Shown here one piece after another: positions 34,157 to 42,800 of a stretch of DNA of 64,000 nt. This stretch comes from Amycolatopsis oliviviridis (lineage in GTDB: Bacteria; Actinomycetota; Actinomycetes; Mycobacteriales; Pseudonocardiaceae), in NCBI RefSeq assembly GCF_014654365.1, contig NZ_BNAY01000001.1:1612001-1676000 (forward strand). Direction: 5' to 3'. The stretch's first letter is position 1; each line of letters begins with the position of its first letter. Both the position numbers and the translations under genes were made by a program. The notes below the pieces were generated by a model. It was not told where the DNA came from, searched no databases, and saw only the letters and a program-made list of their open reading frames with translations.

Positions 34157-34556
34157 GCTCGCGGTGTCCGGGAGACTCTACCCCACGACTTTAGAGGGCC
34201 TGCAAACGGGTGGTTCCCTCCGACCACACTCCGCTCACCAGCAAATACGGAGCGAACAACCACGAGCTAGCCGGGGTTGTCCCGGCCGGGGGGCGCCTGC
34301 GACGCGTTTCGACATTCGTGCGACGGTGCTATCGCGTGACGACTAAACCGCGCAGTATGTACATGTGGACTGCCTGCAGGGCGCATGTAGGGCTGCGCGT
34401 CGCGCGGGTGATGATGGGGTGACGAAGTAGGGATTCGGGGTCCGATGACCCCATCCGGGTGATCTGCGGCAAAACCGCGTTCCGATCGGCCGGCCGAAAC
34501 GTCACATCATCGCCACTCGGTTCGACCGGGCCGGGAAGGAGACGAAGGGTAGGACG
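34157..34556. other. 400-bp intergenic region upstream of ssgB and tRNA-Val
   Basis: No gene is supported. It must hold the divergent promoters of tRNA-Val(CAC) and ssgB. Near 34350-34370 it has ATGTACATGT. A ribosome-binding site (GAAGGAG) and a second purine run precede the ssgB ATG. Confidence 0.5.
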
Positions 34557-34982
34557 ATGCGCAACGATCACGTGACGCTCCGCTCGACGGCGGTGTTCGA
34601 CCTCCTGGCACCGCGGACGCCCGCGGTTCCGGTCAAGGTGGAACTGCGATACGACACACGCGACCCCTACGCGGTCGTCGCCGCCTTCCGCACCGGCCGC
34701 GCCGGCTGGGTCGAGTGGGTCTACGCGCGCGATCTCCTCGCCGACGGCCTGCTGGCCGACGCGGGCGATGGTGACGTACGCATCCGCCCCTCCGTCGAAG
34801 ACCCCGAGTCCGTCCTCATCGAACTGAACTCGCCGTCCGGGCACGCCATGTTCGAGGCGTCCGCGCAGGAGCTGGCCGACTTCCTCGACAGGACCTACGA
34901 CGTCGTACTCCCGGGTAACGAGCACCTCTGGGTCGACGTCGACGACGCCCTGACCCACCTGATCCCCAACGATCTGGCCTGA
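34557..34982 (+). CDS. ssgB: SsgA-like protein, SsgB type
   Basis: SsgB recruits FtsZ to sporulation septa in Streptomyces; in non-sporulating relatives the protein is linked to cell division. The 141-residue protein has the conserved core LRYDTRDPYAVVAAF, VEWVYARDLLADGL, GDVRIRPS, and the end ALTHLIPNDLA. Length is normal (about 137 in Streptomyces). The gene stands alone, between two tRNA sites and divergent from tRNA-Val. The gene name is given because the sequence resembles SsgB more than SsgA, but the subgroup is inferred. Confidence 0.9.
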   Translation: MRNDHVTLRSTAVFDLLAPRTPAVPVKVELRYDTRDPYAVVAAFRTGRAGWVEWVYARDLLADGLLADAGDGDVRIRPSVEDPESVLIELNSPSGHAMFEASAQELADFLDRTYDVVLPGNEHLWVDVDDALTHLIPNDLA

Positions 34983-35015
34983 TGACAGGCTTGCGAACAG
35001 CAAGTGGCACCCCGG

Positions 35016-35046
35016 TTGCAAGGCCGGTTTCGGGGTCGGATAGTGT
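35016..35046 (+). promoter_or_regulatory. Candidate promoter of the Gly-Cys-Val tRNA operon
   Basis: TTGCAA at 35016-35021 and GATAGT at 35039-35044 are separated by 17 bases, a good fit for a housekeeping promoter about 75 bases ahead of tRNA-Gly. Confidence 0.5.
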
Positions 35047-35118
35047 TCACACACACCACGGCGACGGGGTGAGGGACAAAGCCGAAAGGCTCTGACCTCC
35101 AGCCCAGACCGAGGATTT

Positions 35119-35191
35119 GCGGATGTAGCGCAGCTGGTAGCGCATCACCTTGCCAAGGTGAGGGTCGCGGGTTCGAATCCCGTCATCCGCT
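35119..35191 (+). tRNA. tRNA-Gly (anticodon GCC)
   Basis: Acceptor GCGGATG/CATCCGC, anticodon arm TCACC-TTGCCAA-GGTGA and T-arm CGGGTTCGAATCCCG are all intact. Anticodon GCC reads GGC and GGU. No CCA is encoded. First gene of a three-tRNA cluster. Confidence 0.95.
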
Positions 35192-35216
35192 CGGAAGGCC
35201 CCCTCGGGCCTGTCAC

Positions 35217-35287
35217 GGTGGAGTGGCCGAGAGGCGAGGCAACGGCCTGCAAAGCCGTGTACACGGGTTCGAATCCCGTCTCCACCT
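35217..35287 (+). tRNA. tRNA-Cys (anticodon GCA)
   Basis: Acceptor GGTGGAG/CTCCACC, anticodon arm ACGGC-CTGCAAA-GCCGT and T-arm CGGGTTCGAATCCCG. Discriminator T, no encoded CCA. Only one base separates it from the next tRNA. Confidence 0.95.
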
Positions 35288-35288
35288 C

Positions 35289-35363
35289 GCGCGATTAGCT
35301 CAGCGGGAGAGCGCTTCCCTGACACGGAAGAGGTCACTGGTTCAATCCCAGTATCGCGCACCA
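35289..35363 (+). tRNA. tRNA-Val (anticodon GAC), with encoded CCA
   Basis: Acceptor GCGCGAT/ATCGCGC, anticodon arm CTTCC-CTGACAC-GGAAG and T-arm CTGGTTCAATCCCAG, followed by A-CCA. Anticodon GAC reads GUC/GUU. Unlike the other tRNAs of the window, the CCA end is encoded. Confidence 0.95.
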
Positions 35364-35381
35364 TCTGTTTTCGCAGGTCAG

Positions 35382-35413
35382 AAGCCCTGCTCCTCCTCGG
35401 AGGGGCGGGGCTT
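35382..35413 (+). terminator. Terminator of the tRNA cluster
   Basis: AAGCCCTGCTCCT (35382-35394) pairs with AGGGGCGGGGCTT (35401-35413) with two mismatches and a short loop, 19 bases after the last tRNA. Confidence 0.7.
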
Positions 35414-35501
35414 CAGTCGTTCAAGGGCGATGGCCCGGAGCCGTGTTCGCGTCGGAGGTGCCGATCGGCGGTCCAGCGCCGGCTTTGTTAAGTTGCCCAG
35501 C

Positions 35502-35798
35502 GTGTTCAAATCATCACGAATCGCAACAGTTGTTCTCCTGGCCGCCGGAGCGGCCGCCGTCATGGCGGGCTCGGCGTCGGCCGCCGACGACACCCAGCAG
35601 TTCACCGAGGGTGGTATCCAGGCGGCCGACAACTTCGCCCACGCGGCCTGCATCTGCCCCGTGCCGCTCACCGGCGGCCAGCAGATCGCCGTCGTTCCCG
35701 TGCTGGGCGACTACAAGGGCACGCACCACAACAACCTGTCCAACGGCAACCTGGTGCACGTCGACGGCAGCGTCGTCGACAGGCTCGTCCAGAACTGA
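35502..35798 (+). CDS. Small secreted protein of unknown function
   Basis: A 98-residue precursor starting at GTG 35502 (VFKSSRIATVVLLAAGAAAVM). The hydrophobic core and SASA-ADD define a Sec signal peptide of about 26 residues. The mature peptide of about 70 residues has two close cysteines (HAACICPVP) and is rich in Asn, His and Val (THHNNLSNGNLVHVDGSVVD). It is not a chaplin (no GN-rich chaplin domain is seen). No good Shine-Dalgarno site is visible, so the start is less certain than the coding frame. Confidence 0.75.
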   Translation: MFKSSRIATVVLLAAGAAAVMAGSASAADDTQQFTEGGIQAADNFAHAACICPVPLTGGQQIAVVPVLGDYKGTHHNNLSNGNLVHVDGSVVDRLVQN

Positions 35799-35823
35799 GG
35801 CCGCTGAGGGCCCGGCGTGTGCC

Positions 35824-36394
35824 TCACGCCGGGCCTTCGCTCAGGGTTCCCACACCGTCGGCGCACGAACGGCTCATCAGCTGCGGATCACGGTCGAACC
35901 GAGGCCAGAACAAGCTCGGTGCCGCCTGTTCGAAGTCCACTGTTCCGGATCGGCCGGAAGGCGGGCTCGGCCCGCGTCGGGTCGCGCTCCGGCACGAGGG
36001 CCGGGGACTTCCTGGCCGCCAACGCTTTTCGCGCGAAGCCCGCGAGGCTTTCGCTGTGTTCCCGGGAACCGGCGTCGACGAGATCGTCGACCACGAAGAT
36101 CCAGAAGAACCAGCGCAGGAAGACTGCCGCTCGCCCCTGAGGCGCCTTCCCGACCACACCGATGCCGTAGCCGAACAAGCCGGACGACAGCAGGTCGCGC
36201 CGCATTCCCCACTCGCCGGTTTCGCGTTTGAGCCGCTCCGCGTCCGAACGGGGCCACCGCCTCGGGTAAGGGAAACTGAGTTCGGGAGCTGAAACGTGGT
36301 CAAACGGGAACCTTCCTGACTGGGGCCGAAGTCCAATAAGGCGCGACGTGATCCTTTGGTGAGTGCTTCCCCTACGATTTCCGCGACGGGTCAC
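35824..36394 (-). pseudogene. Remnant of a class I terpene synthase
   Basis: The minus-strand frame 36394-35888 encodes the N-terminal third of a class I terpene cyclase: ELSFPYPRRWPRSDAERLKR, LFGYGIGVVGKAPQG and FLRWFFWIFVVDDLVD, where DDLVD is the metal-binding DDxxD motif. The frame ends after about 168 residues, whereas complete enzymes have about 330, and no NSE/DTE triad occurs. A neighbouring frame reaching 35824 has FWPRFDRD, which may be the continuation after a frameshift. The gene is therefore broken and 3'-truncated. Confidence 0.72.
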
Positions 36395-36701
36395 TTTTAG
36401 TGTGCGACCGGTATCCGTTAGTACACGATTACTGCGTTCTCGGCTGCCGTACAGCCGGGCGAGCCGTCGTAGTGAGTGAAACGGATGTGGATGCCAGTCA
36501 AGGCCGCCTCTCCCCAGGGCACGATCAAGGAACTGCCCCGGGGGCCCCGCCTCCTCGCCGGCGAAGTGTCCGAAAAGGACCCGTCCACCGTGCGGTCAGC
36601 GAGACCGGACCCGATCACCTGACCACGACGGCCGTCCGTACCCGGTCATCGCACTTCCCCATCGGCTTCCCATCCCTCCCCGGAGGAGAGAGGATCCTCC
36701 C
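36395..36701. other. Intergenic region upstream of the MFS gene
   Basis: No gene is supported in these 307 bases. It carries an inverted repeat CGGCTG...CAGCCG around 36440-36457 and a purine-rich stretch (GGAGGAGAGAGG) just before the MFS start codon. Confidence 0.5.
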
Positions 36702-38129
36702 ATGTCCGAAAAGGCCTCGGCGTCGACCGCGAGCACGCCGACGGACCCGTCCGACGGGCCCGTGGTTCTCGCCCGCCTCGAACGGCTGCCGTTCACCCGT
36801 GTCCACCTCAGGGTCGCGTCGATCCTGGGTATCGGCACACTGATCGACTCCTTCGACGGTCTCGTCGTCGCGGTCGCCCTGACCTCGATTCTGACGACCT
36901 TCGGCGCACCGCTTTCCGTCGCCGGCCCGCTCATCGCCGCGGGCTACCTCGGTCAGATCCTCGGTGCGGTCGGCTTCGGCGTCCTGTCGGAACGCTACGG
37001 TCGCAAATGGGCGTACATCGCCTCTTCGGTGATCTTCGGTGGCCTCTCGCTCATCGCGGCCTTTTCGTGGAGCGTCGACAGCCTGATGGTGATCCGGCTG
37101 CTGCAGGGAATCGGGCTGGGTGCCGAGGTCCCGGTCGCCGCGGCGATGTTCAACGAATTCGTCCGGGCGAACGCCCGTGGACGAATCGTGACCCTGTACG
37201 AAAGCCTGTTCATCTGGGGCATTCTGCTCGCCTCTCTCCTCGGTGGCGTGTTCCTGGCGGTGTTCCCGCCGGAGACGGCCTGGCGGGGCCTGTTCCTGCT
37301 CGGCGCGCTCCCGCTGGTGACGGCGGTGTGGGCTTGGTTCCGCCTGCCCGAGTCACCCCGCTACCTCGTCGAGAAGGGGCGGGTCCGCGACGCCGATCAT
37401 GTGGTCGCGGAGATGGAGCGGGCCGTGAAGCGACCGGGCGGAGAGGAGCCCGGCGCCGAACCGGGCCCGCTTGCGGCGGCGACGCCACCGAGCGGCCGCA
37501 CCAGGTTCGGTGAGCTGCTCGGCCGCGAATACCGCGGCCGTACCGTGCTGCTGTGGTCGACCTGGCTCACCACGTTCTTCGCCCTGTGGGGATTCACCAC
37601 GTTCATGCCCACCCTGCTGGTGAAGATCGGCGGTCTCTCGCCGTCCGTGGCGTCTCTGCTGACCGGCGCGATCACGCTCGGGGACCTCATCGTGCTGTAC
37701 GTGGCGGCGTGGACCCTCGACCGGATCGGACGCCGGTTCTGGTTCATCGCCGGATACTCGCTGGCGCTGTTCGGTGCCGTCCTGGGTGTCGTGTCGATCG
37801 GGCTGTTCGGGGTGAGCGGATGGCAGATGCTGTTCGCGTCGGGTGCGATCGTGCTGATCGGGGTCAACATCAACGCCCCGCTCATCTACATGTACAGCGC
37901 CGAGCTCTACCCCACCCGGATGCGGGCCTGGGCCACCAATGTGGGCAGTTCCCTGCGCAGCCTGGCCGCGGTCGTTTCGCCGATCGTGCTCGGCCTCCTC
38001 CTGGAGCAGCCCGGCGGCATCGTCATCGCGTTCGCAGTCTTCGGCGCCGCGCTGGCGATCGGACTCGGAGTCTTCGTCAAGCTCGGGATCGAGACGCGGC
38101 AGCGGTCACTCGAAGAACTCGCCCGTTAG
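36702..38129 (+). CDS. MFS transporter (sugar/aromatic-acid porter type)
   Basis: A 475-residue transporter with 12 predicted helices. Signatures include GTLIDSFDGLVVAVALTSIL in helix 1, loop 2-3 GVLSERYGRKWAY, RLLQGIGLGAEVPVAAAMFNEF (helix 4-5), LPESPRYLVEKG at the central loop, and ELYPTRMRAWATNVGSSLRS in the C-terminal half. These resemble the sugar porter and aromatic acid/H+ symporter families. The next gene (ABM enzyme) starts 11 bases after its stop, so they form an operon. An aromatic substrate is plausible only. Confidence 0.92.
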   Translation: MSEKASASTASTPTDPSDGPVVLARLERLPFTRVHLRVASILGIGTLIDSFDGLVVAVALTSILTTFGAPLSVAGPLIAAGYLGQILGAVGFGVLSERYGRKWAYIASSVIFGGLSLIAAFSWSVDSLMVIRLLQGIGLGAEVPVAAAMFNEFVRANARGRIVTLYESLFIWGILLASLLGGVFLAVFPPETAWRGLFLLGALPLVTAVWAWFRLPESPRYLVEKGRVRDADHVVAEMERAVKRPGGEEPGAEPGPLAAATPPSGRTRFGELLGREYRGRTVLLWSTWLTTFFALWGFTTFMPTLLVKIGGLSPSVASLLTGAITLGDLIVLYVAAWTLDRIGRRFWFIAGYSLALFGAVLGVVSIGLFGVSGWQMLFASGAIVLIGVNINAPLIYMYSAELYPTRMRAWATNVGSSLRSLAAVVSPIVLGLLLEQPGGIVIAFAVFGAALAIGLGVFVKLGIETRQRSLEELAR

Positions 38130-38140
38130 AAAGGAACCTT

Positions 38141-38494
38141 GTGGAAGCGACGCTCATCAACGTCTTCATCGTCCCGCCGGAGCGGGAAGAGGAGTTCCTG
38201 GCGAACTGGGACCGGACGTCGGCGGTCTTCCGGAAGACAGGGGCGCTGCTGGAGGCGCATCTGCATCGCAACACCGACGTGGGTGACAGCACCTTCCGGT
38301 ACATCAACATCGCCCGGTGGACCAGCGCGGAAGCGTGGCGCAAGGCGCACGAGGAGTACCCGCCCACCGAGTACCAGGTGCCCGGGGTGAAGGGGCATCC
38401 GTCCATCTTCGAAGCGTGCCGCCACATCTACACCGAAGGCTCCCCCGTCCCGTTCGACACCGGGCACTGGATCGCGACGCCTGCCTGCGGCTGA
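38141..38494 (+). CDS. Antibiotic-biosynthesis-monooxygenase (ABM) family protein
   Basis: A 117-residue ferredoxin-like protein, starting at GTG 38141 (VEATLINVFIVPPEREEEFLANWDRTS), preceded by AAAGGA. It has the ABM pattern ALLEAHLHRNTDVGDSTFRYINIARW and WRKAHEEYPPTEYQV. Some ABM proteins oxidise quinones or aromatic intermediates, others degrade heme; which applies here is unknown. It is co-transcribed with the MFS gene and ends at a long hairpin. Confidence 0.85.
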   Translation: MEATLINVFIVPPEREEEFLANWDRTSAVFRKTGALLEAHLHRNTDVGDSTFRYINIARWTSAEAWRKAHEEYPPTEYQVPGVKGHPSIFEACRHIYTEGSPVPFDTGHWIATPACG

Positions 38495-38500
38495 CCGGGC

Positions 38501-38559
38501 GAGTCCTTGAAGGACTCCTTGAGGGATCGCAAGTCCTTCAAGGAGTCCTTCAAGGAGTC
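38501..38559. terminator. Bidirectional hairpin between ABM and ROK genes
   Basis: Arms 38501-38526 (GAGTCCTTGAAGGACTCC...) and 38534-38559 pair over 26 bases with two mismatches and a seven-base loop. The arms are themselves internally repetitive (TCCTTGAAGGA), so alternative folds exist. It overlaps the ROK stop. Confidence 0.8.
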
Positions 38560-39730
38560 AAAGCCCGGCCACCGCCCGCGGCAGGGCGGTGCCGCGTTTG
38601 ATCAGCCCCAGGACCGGCAGGACGGCCGCGCCGGTGAGCGTCGCGTCGACCTCGACCCGTCCGAGCAGGACGGCGGCCGGGGAAAGCCCGTGCTCTCGCC
38701 CTTGCCGGGTCGCCGCGTCCCGGATCTCCGGCAGGAACCGGGACCCGAGCAACTGGCCTGCCCAGCCGGAGATCACGAGTCGCGCCGGCGCGAGCAACGA
38801 GATGAGATTCCCCACCGCGGCACCGATGTACCCGGCGGTCTCCTGCACCAGGGCGCGCGCGTCCGCGCAGTGCTCCGCCGAGCCGACCAGCGTGCGCAGC
38901 CGTTCGAAATCATTTCCTTCCGTAGGGAATTCCCGTCCGGGAAGTTCCAGAGAGCGCTCGAGAATGCCGCTCGCGCCGACGTATGCCTCGACACATCCCC
39001 GGGCTCCGCAATGGCAACTGCGGCCTCCGTAATCGATGGTCGTATGTCCCCAATCGCGAATGCGTTTCGCGGTTCCATCGGCCACGAGGGAAGCCTCGAC
39101 TCCGAGACCTATCTGCACCACGACGGCCCGGCCGACACCGCGCGCGGCGCCGAGCCGGCTCTCGACCAGGGCCCGGATGTTGACCTCACGTTCGATGAAC
39201 ACGGGAATGCCGAGCCCCAGCAGGCTTTCGAGTTTTCGGGAGGTCCAGGGAATCGCCTGGTGCGGGCTTGCCGACGAGGGCAGCCCGATACCGATGCCGG
39301 TCAGGGCGGAGTCGTGAACACCGCTCAGGGACAGCAGGTGGCGGATGCCGATGCCGAGTTCACGGGCCACCTCGTCGATGTCCTGGACGCCGGCCGAGAG
39401 CGCGCGCTTCACCACCTGGATCCGGCGGCACGACAGATCGAACAGGCCGATCCGCAAGGCCCTGCCGGTGATCGCGACGCCCACCGTGTAGCCGAAGGTG
39501 GGGTTGATGTCGAGAAGGGTTCTCGGCCGCCCACCGTTGGAGTCGGCCTTCCCCGCCTCCCGTACCAGGCCGTTCTGGACGAGGCCGGTGATCGACTGGG
39601 AGACGGCGGACGGGCTGAGGCCGGTCGCCGCGCTCAGTTCCTTCCGGCTCAAGGGCCCGTCGAGGTACAAGGCACTCAGCACAAAAGATTCGTTCCCTCT
39701 CCGTACCACCCTCGTGCCTTCGCCACGCAT
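38558..39730 (-). CDS. ROK-family transcriptional regulator
   Basis: A 390-residue NagC/XylR-like protein. The N-terminal winged helix is about 15-70 (LDGPLSRKELSAATGLSPSAVSQSITGLVQNGLV). The ROK kinase-like domain follows, with the zinc motif CHCGARGCVEAYVG (about 243-256) and GIGIGLPSSASP. Such regulators sense sugars or sugar phosphates. It lies downstream of the giant gene on the same strand with a 159-base gap, so it probably has its own promoter. Targets are not clear. Confidence 0.93.
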   Translation of the reverse strand: MRGEGTRVVRRGNESFVLSALYLDGPLSRKELSAATGLSPSAVSQSITGLVQNGLVREAGKADSNGGRPRTLLDINPTFGYTVGVAITGRALRIGLFDLSCRRIQVVKRALSAGVQDIDEVARELGIGIRHLLSLSGVHDSALTGIGIGLPSSASPHQAIPWTSRKLESLLGLGIPVFIEREVNIRALVESRLGAARGVGRAVVVQIGLGVEASLVADGTAKRIRDWGHTTIDYGGRSCHCGARGCVEAYVGASGILERSLELPGREFPTEGNDFERLRTLVGSAEHCADARALVQETAGYIGAAVGNLISLLAPARLVISGWAGQLLGSRFLPEIRDAATRQGREHGLSPAAVLLGRVEVDATLTGAAVLPVLGLIKRGTALPRAVAGL

Positions 39731-39889
39731 GTACGGTGCTCCCCTCTGTCAAAGCACGCCGAATCCGCGAATACAGCGGACCACCGCATTCCCGTATCGG
39801 CAAGAGGATTGTCTTTTCGAGTCAGCGCGGGTGCACTTTCGAACCCCGTATTCCACCGTTCGTGAACACCTCGGGGCTTCCGTGTGGTC

Positions 39890-42800
39890 TCAGGAGGAAC
39901 CGTTTTTCTTCATCGGCGCGAACAGGCGTTCCAGTTCCTCCAGCTCAGGCTGAGGCGGGGTCGTGTCGTCGTCGTCGCTCAGTTCGGCCAGGCGTTGCTC
40001 GAATCGCGCCAAAGCGATTCCCCCGACATCGTCCACCGGCAGGTCCACGGTGACGAGGGAGCCGGTCCTGCCCGGCCCGGCCACGTGCTGGACGGTCCGC
40101 ACCGCCAGCTCTCCCCACTCCACCGGCTCGAGACCGTAGAGGGTGTGGAGCCGATCGGTTTCGGCGAGGAACTCGCTCTCGGTCACCCGCACGGTTTCCG
40201 CGTTCAGGCTCCCCGCCGCCTGTTCGTCCCGGCCGTGGCCTTCTATCCGGACCCGCACCGGTTCCGGTACCGCCCCGCTCAACGAGCGCCACACCGCCGC
40301 CCGGGCGAGCTTCACGCCCAGGGTCCTCACCTCGGTGAAGCGATCGCCGTCGGACACGTCGGGCACCCACGCGGGGTCGATCACGGTGGCCACCAGATCG
40401 GCGGCGGGCAGCGGTGGCAGATCCTCGCTGCCGAGCCGGACCAGATGGTTCCCGTTCATGACCGCGGGCACCAGATCGAAGACGCGGCCGACCGGCGCGG
40501 TCGGCGCGATCAAGGCCATCGGTTTGTGTGTCCCGGGCACCCGCACGTCGTCGACGCGTTTCGCCGTGCTGTCGGCGTTCGGGGCGGGTTCGGCCACATG
40601 ACAGCCGAGCAGCAGTACCTCGGCGGGTTTCACGCTGTCGAAGGCCGTGTTGCCGTAGAGCACGGTGGCGATGGTGGCGGGATCGGACATCGCGACGACG
40701 TCTCCACGCCGGTGGGGGTGCCCGGTCTTCAACGCCACGACCAGATCACCGTCCGCCACCCCGTGCACGTCGGTGACCCAAGGCGCGTCGGACGAGGCTG
40801 GGGTCACGAACACCCGCCAGGCCGGGCTCCCGTCCGCTCCGGCGACCTCGGAAGCGTAGAACCGGGTGCCCGCCGGACGCTCCTCGGCGGTCGACGAACG
40901 CCACTGGACGGCTTCGAAGTCACGTATCGGAAAGAACTGGCCGTGAACGCCCCGCGCGGAGGTGGACGGGTAGCTGAACACATTGTCCCGGCCGGGCTTC
41001 ACCGGCTTCCACGCTGCGAATCCGTCACCGCGCACCCCGAGGACGCCTCCCGGCAGCAAGGTCACCTGTCCTCGGGGTGCCCTCGTCCACCGCGAGTAGC
41101 CGCCTGCCGCCATGCCCTCGTGAAAGGCGCCGAGCTCGGTGAGCGGGTGGTCCAGGGACACCGGCATCAGCCATCGTTCCTTCGCGGGGTCCGCGAAACC
41201 GTGTCCCAGGGAACCGAGTAGCGCGCGCAGATCTGGGTCGTCCCGGAGCACCAGTGAAACGTCCGCGTAGGTCAGTGCCGCGGCCTCACCGGCCTCGTTG
41301 TCGCGGATCGCACCGACTTCGCCTGCCGAGCGCGCCCCCAGGAACAACGGCACCGGGCGGCCCGGCAGCTCCCACCGGCCGTCCTGGTCCTCGTAGAACC
41401 GGCTCGCGGCCGAATCGCCGCCCGCGACCCACTCGCGGACCTCCCGGAACCGCTCCGTGTCACCCGGGTATCGCACGAACAACGCGGCCGGCCGTCCGGC
41501 CGCGTCCGCGAGCACCTCCGTCTTGACCTCCCCGGTCCGCCATTGTGAGACGCCGACGAGGTCCAGCCCCTCGCCCACGGCGGGTACCGGGCCGGTATGG
41601 GCGTAGACGTCGTTGTGGAAGTTCTGGGCGAGCAAGGCGTCGACGAGGTCGAAACCCTTGCCCCCGTGGCCGTTCCGGTCGGCGCCCGCCTCGGAGAGCA
41701 GCACGACCCGCCGCCCTTCGCCGAGCAGTTCCCGCAACCGCGGATTCTCCAGCAGCATCCGACCGGCCTCCGCGCCGGTCAGTTCGGCCTCCTGCGCGTG
41801 CTCCACCAGCCCGGCACGGAAGTGTGCCGGAGCCGCCCCGGACGCGAAAAGCACGATCGCCCCCGTCAGCTCCGGTGCTCGGGCGACGGCGAGCGCGTTT
41901 TCCGTCAGCGTGTCGTCGCCGGGAGCCCTGAGCCCGAACACCGTCCCGTTCTCGTACGGCTGGAGGTCTTCGATCGAGAGCCGAGACACTATGGTGAACT
42001 CGGCCGGATCGGCGACGAGGACACCATGGGAGTCCAGAAGATCGACCTGCCCGGTGAAGTGATAGCCCTGCAGTGGACCGGTCAGCGCGGCCAGGATGCG
42101 CGTGAACCGCTCCGCGAAGGCGGGCGGCGCCGGGACGGACCCCGCCGTGGCCAGCACGACGAGACGCGGACGGACGGGTCCGGACATCAAGTCCTGGAAC
42201 CGATCGTCGCCGGCGACGCGCCACGCCGCGTCCAACGGCGAGCCGACGGCGTCGACGACCAGGAAGCGGACGGGAGTGCTGCCGTCCGACAGGGTGTGGG
42301 CCCAGGGCGCAAGGACCTCGGCGTAATCCGCGTTTCCCTCCTCGTCGCGGACCGGCTTCGCGAGAATCCGCTGGTCGAAGTCGGAGGACCGGTCCCAGCG
42401 GGATTCCAGCATCCGGGAGACCTCCGGATCGGAACCGAGGTCGAGCAGGTTCCGCCGCCCCTGGGCGTCCGCCAACAACTTGCCTTCGAGGGGCACCCGC
42501 GGCGCGGCGGAGGCATGCTCAGCCGGAGCATCCGGTGTCAACGCCGCGAACGCCCGCACGATCGCGTCCTCGCGGCCGCTTTCCAGTGCCGCGAGGCCGA
42601 AGTCGCCCTCCGGCAGGCGGACTTCGATCTCGGCCCGGGAGAGTACGGCTCCGACGTCGGTGAAGTCGGTTCGGACCGCCAAGCGCCCGGTCGCGTCCGG
42701 AAGCCCGAACTCGTTCGTCAGCCTTTGCGCTTCGCCGTCGAACGCGGCCCGCGCGACGTCCCGGAGAGTGTCCGCCCATCCGGACCCGGGTTCCGCTCCT

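Noticed and set aside
34329-35054. 241-residue minus-strand frame over ssgB
   Set aside because: SsgB on the plus strand matches its family strongly; the opposite frame is the usual shadow.
35289-35363. A prophage or integrative element attached to tRNA-Val
   Set aside because: No integrase or excisionase gene and no second copy of the tRNA 3' end could be seen downstream.
35502-35798. Chaplin-type hydrophobic surface protein
   Set aside because: A signal peptide is present, but the chaplin motif (GN-rich core with spaced Cys) is not.
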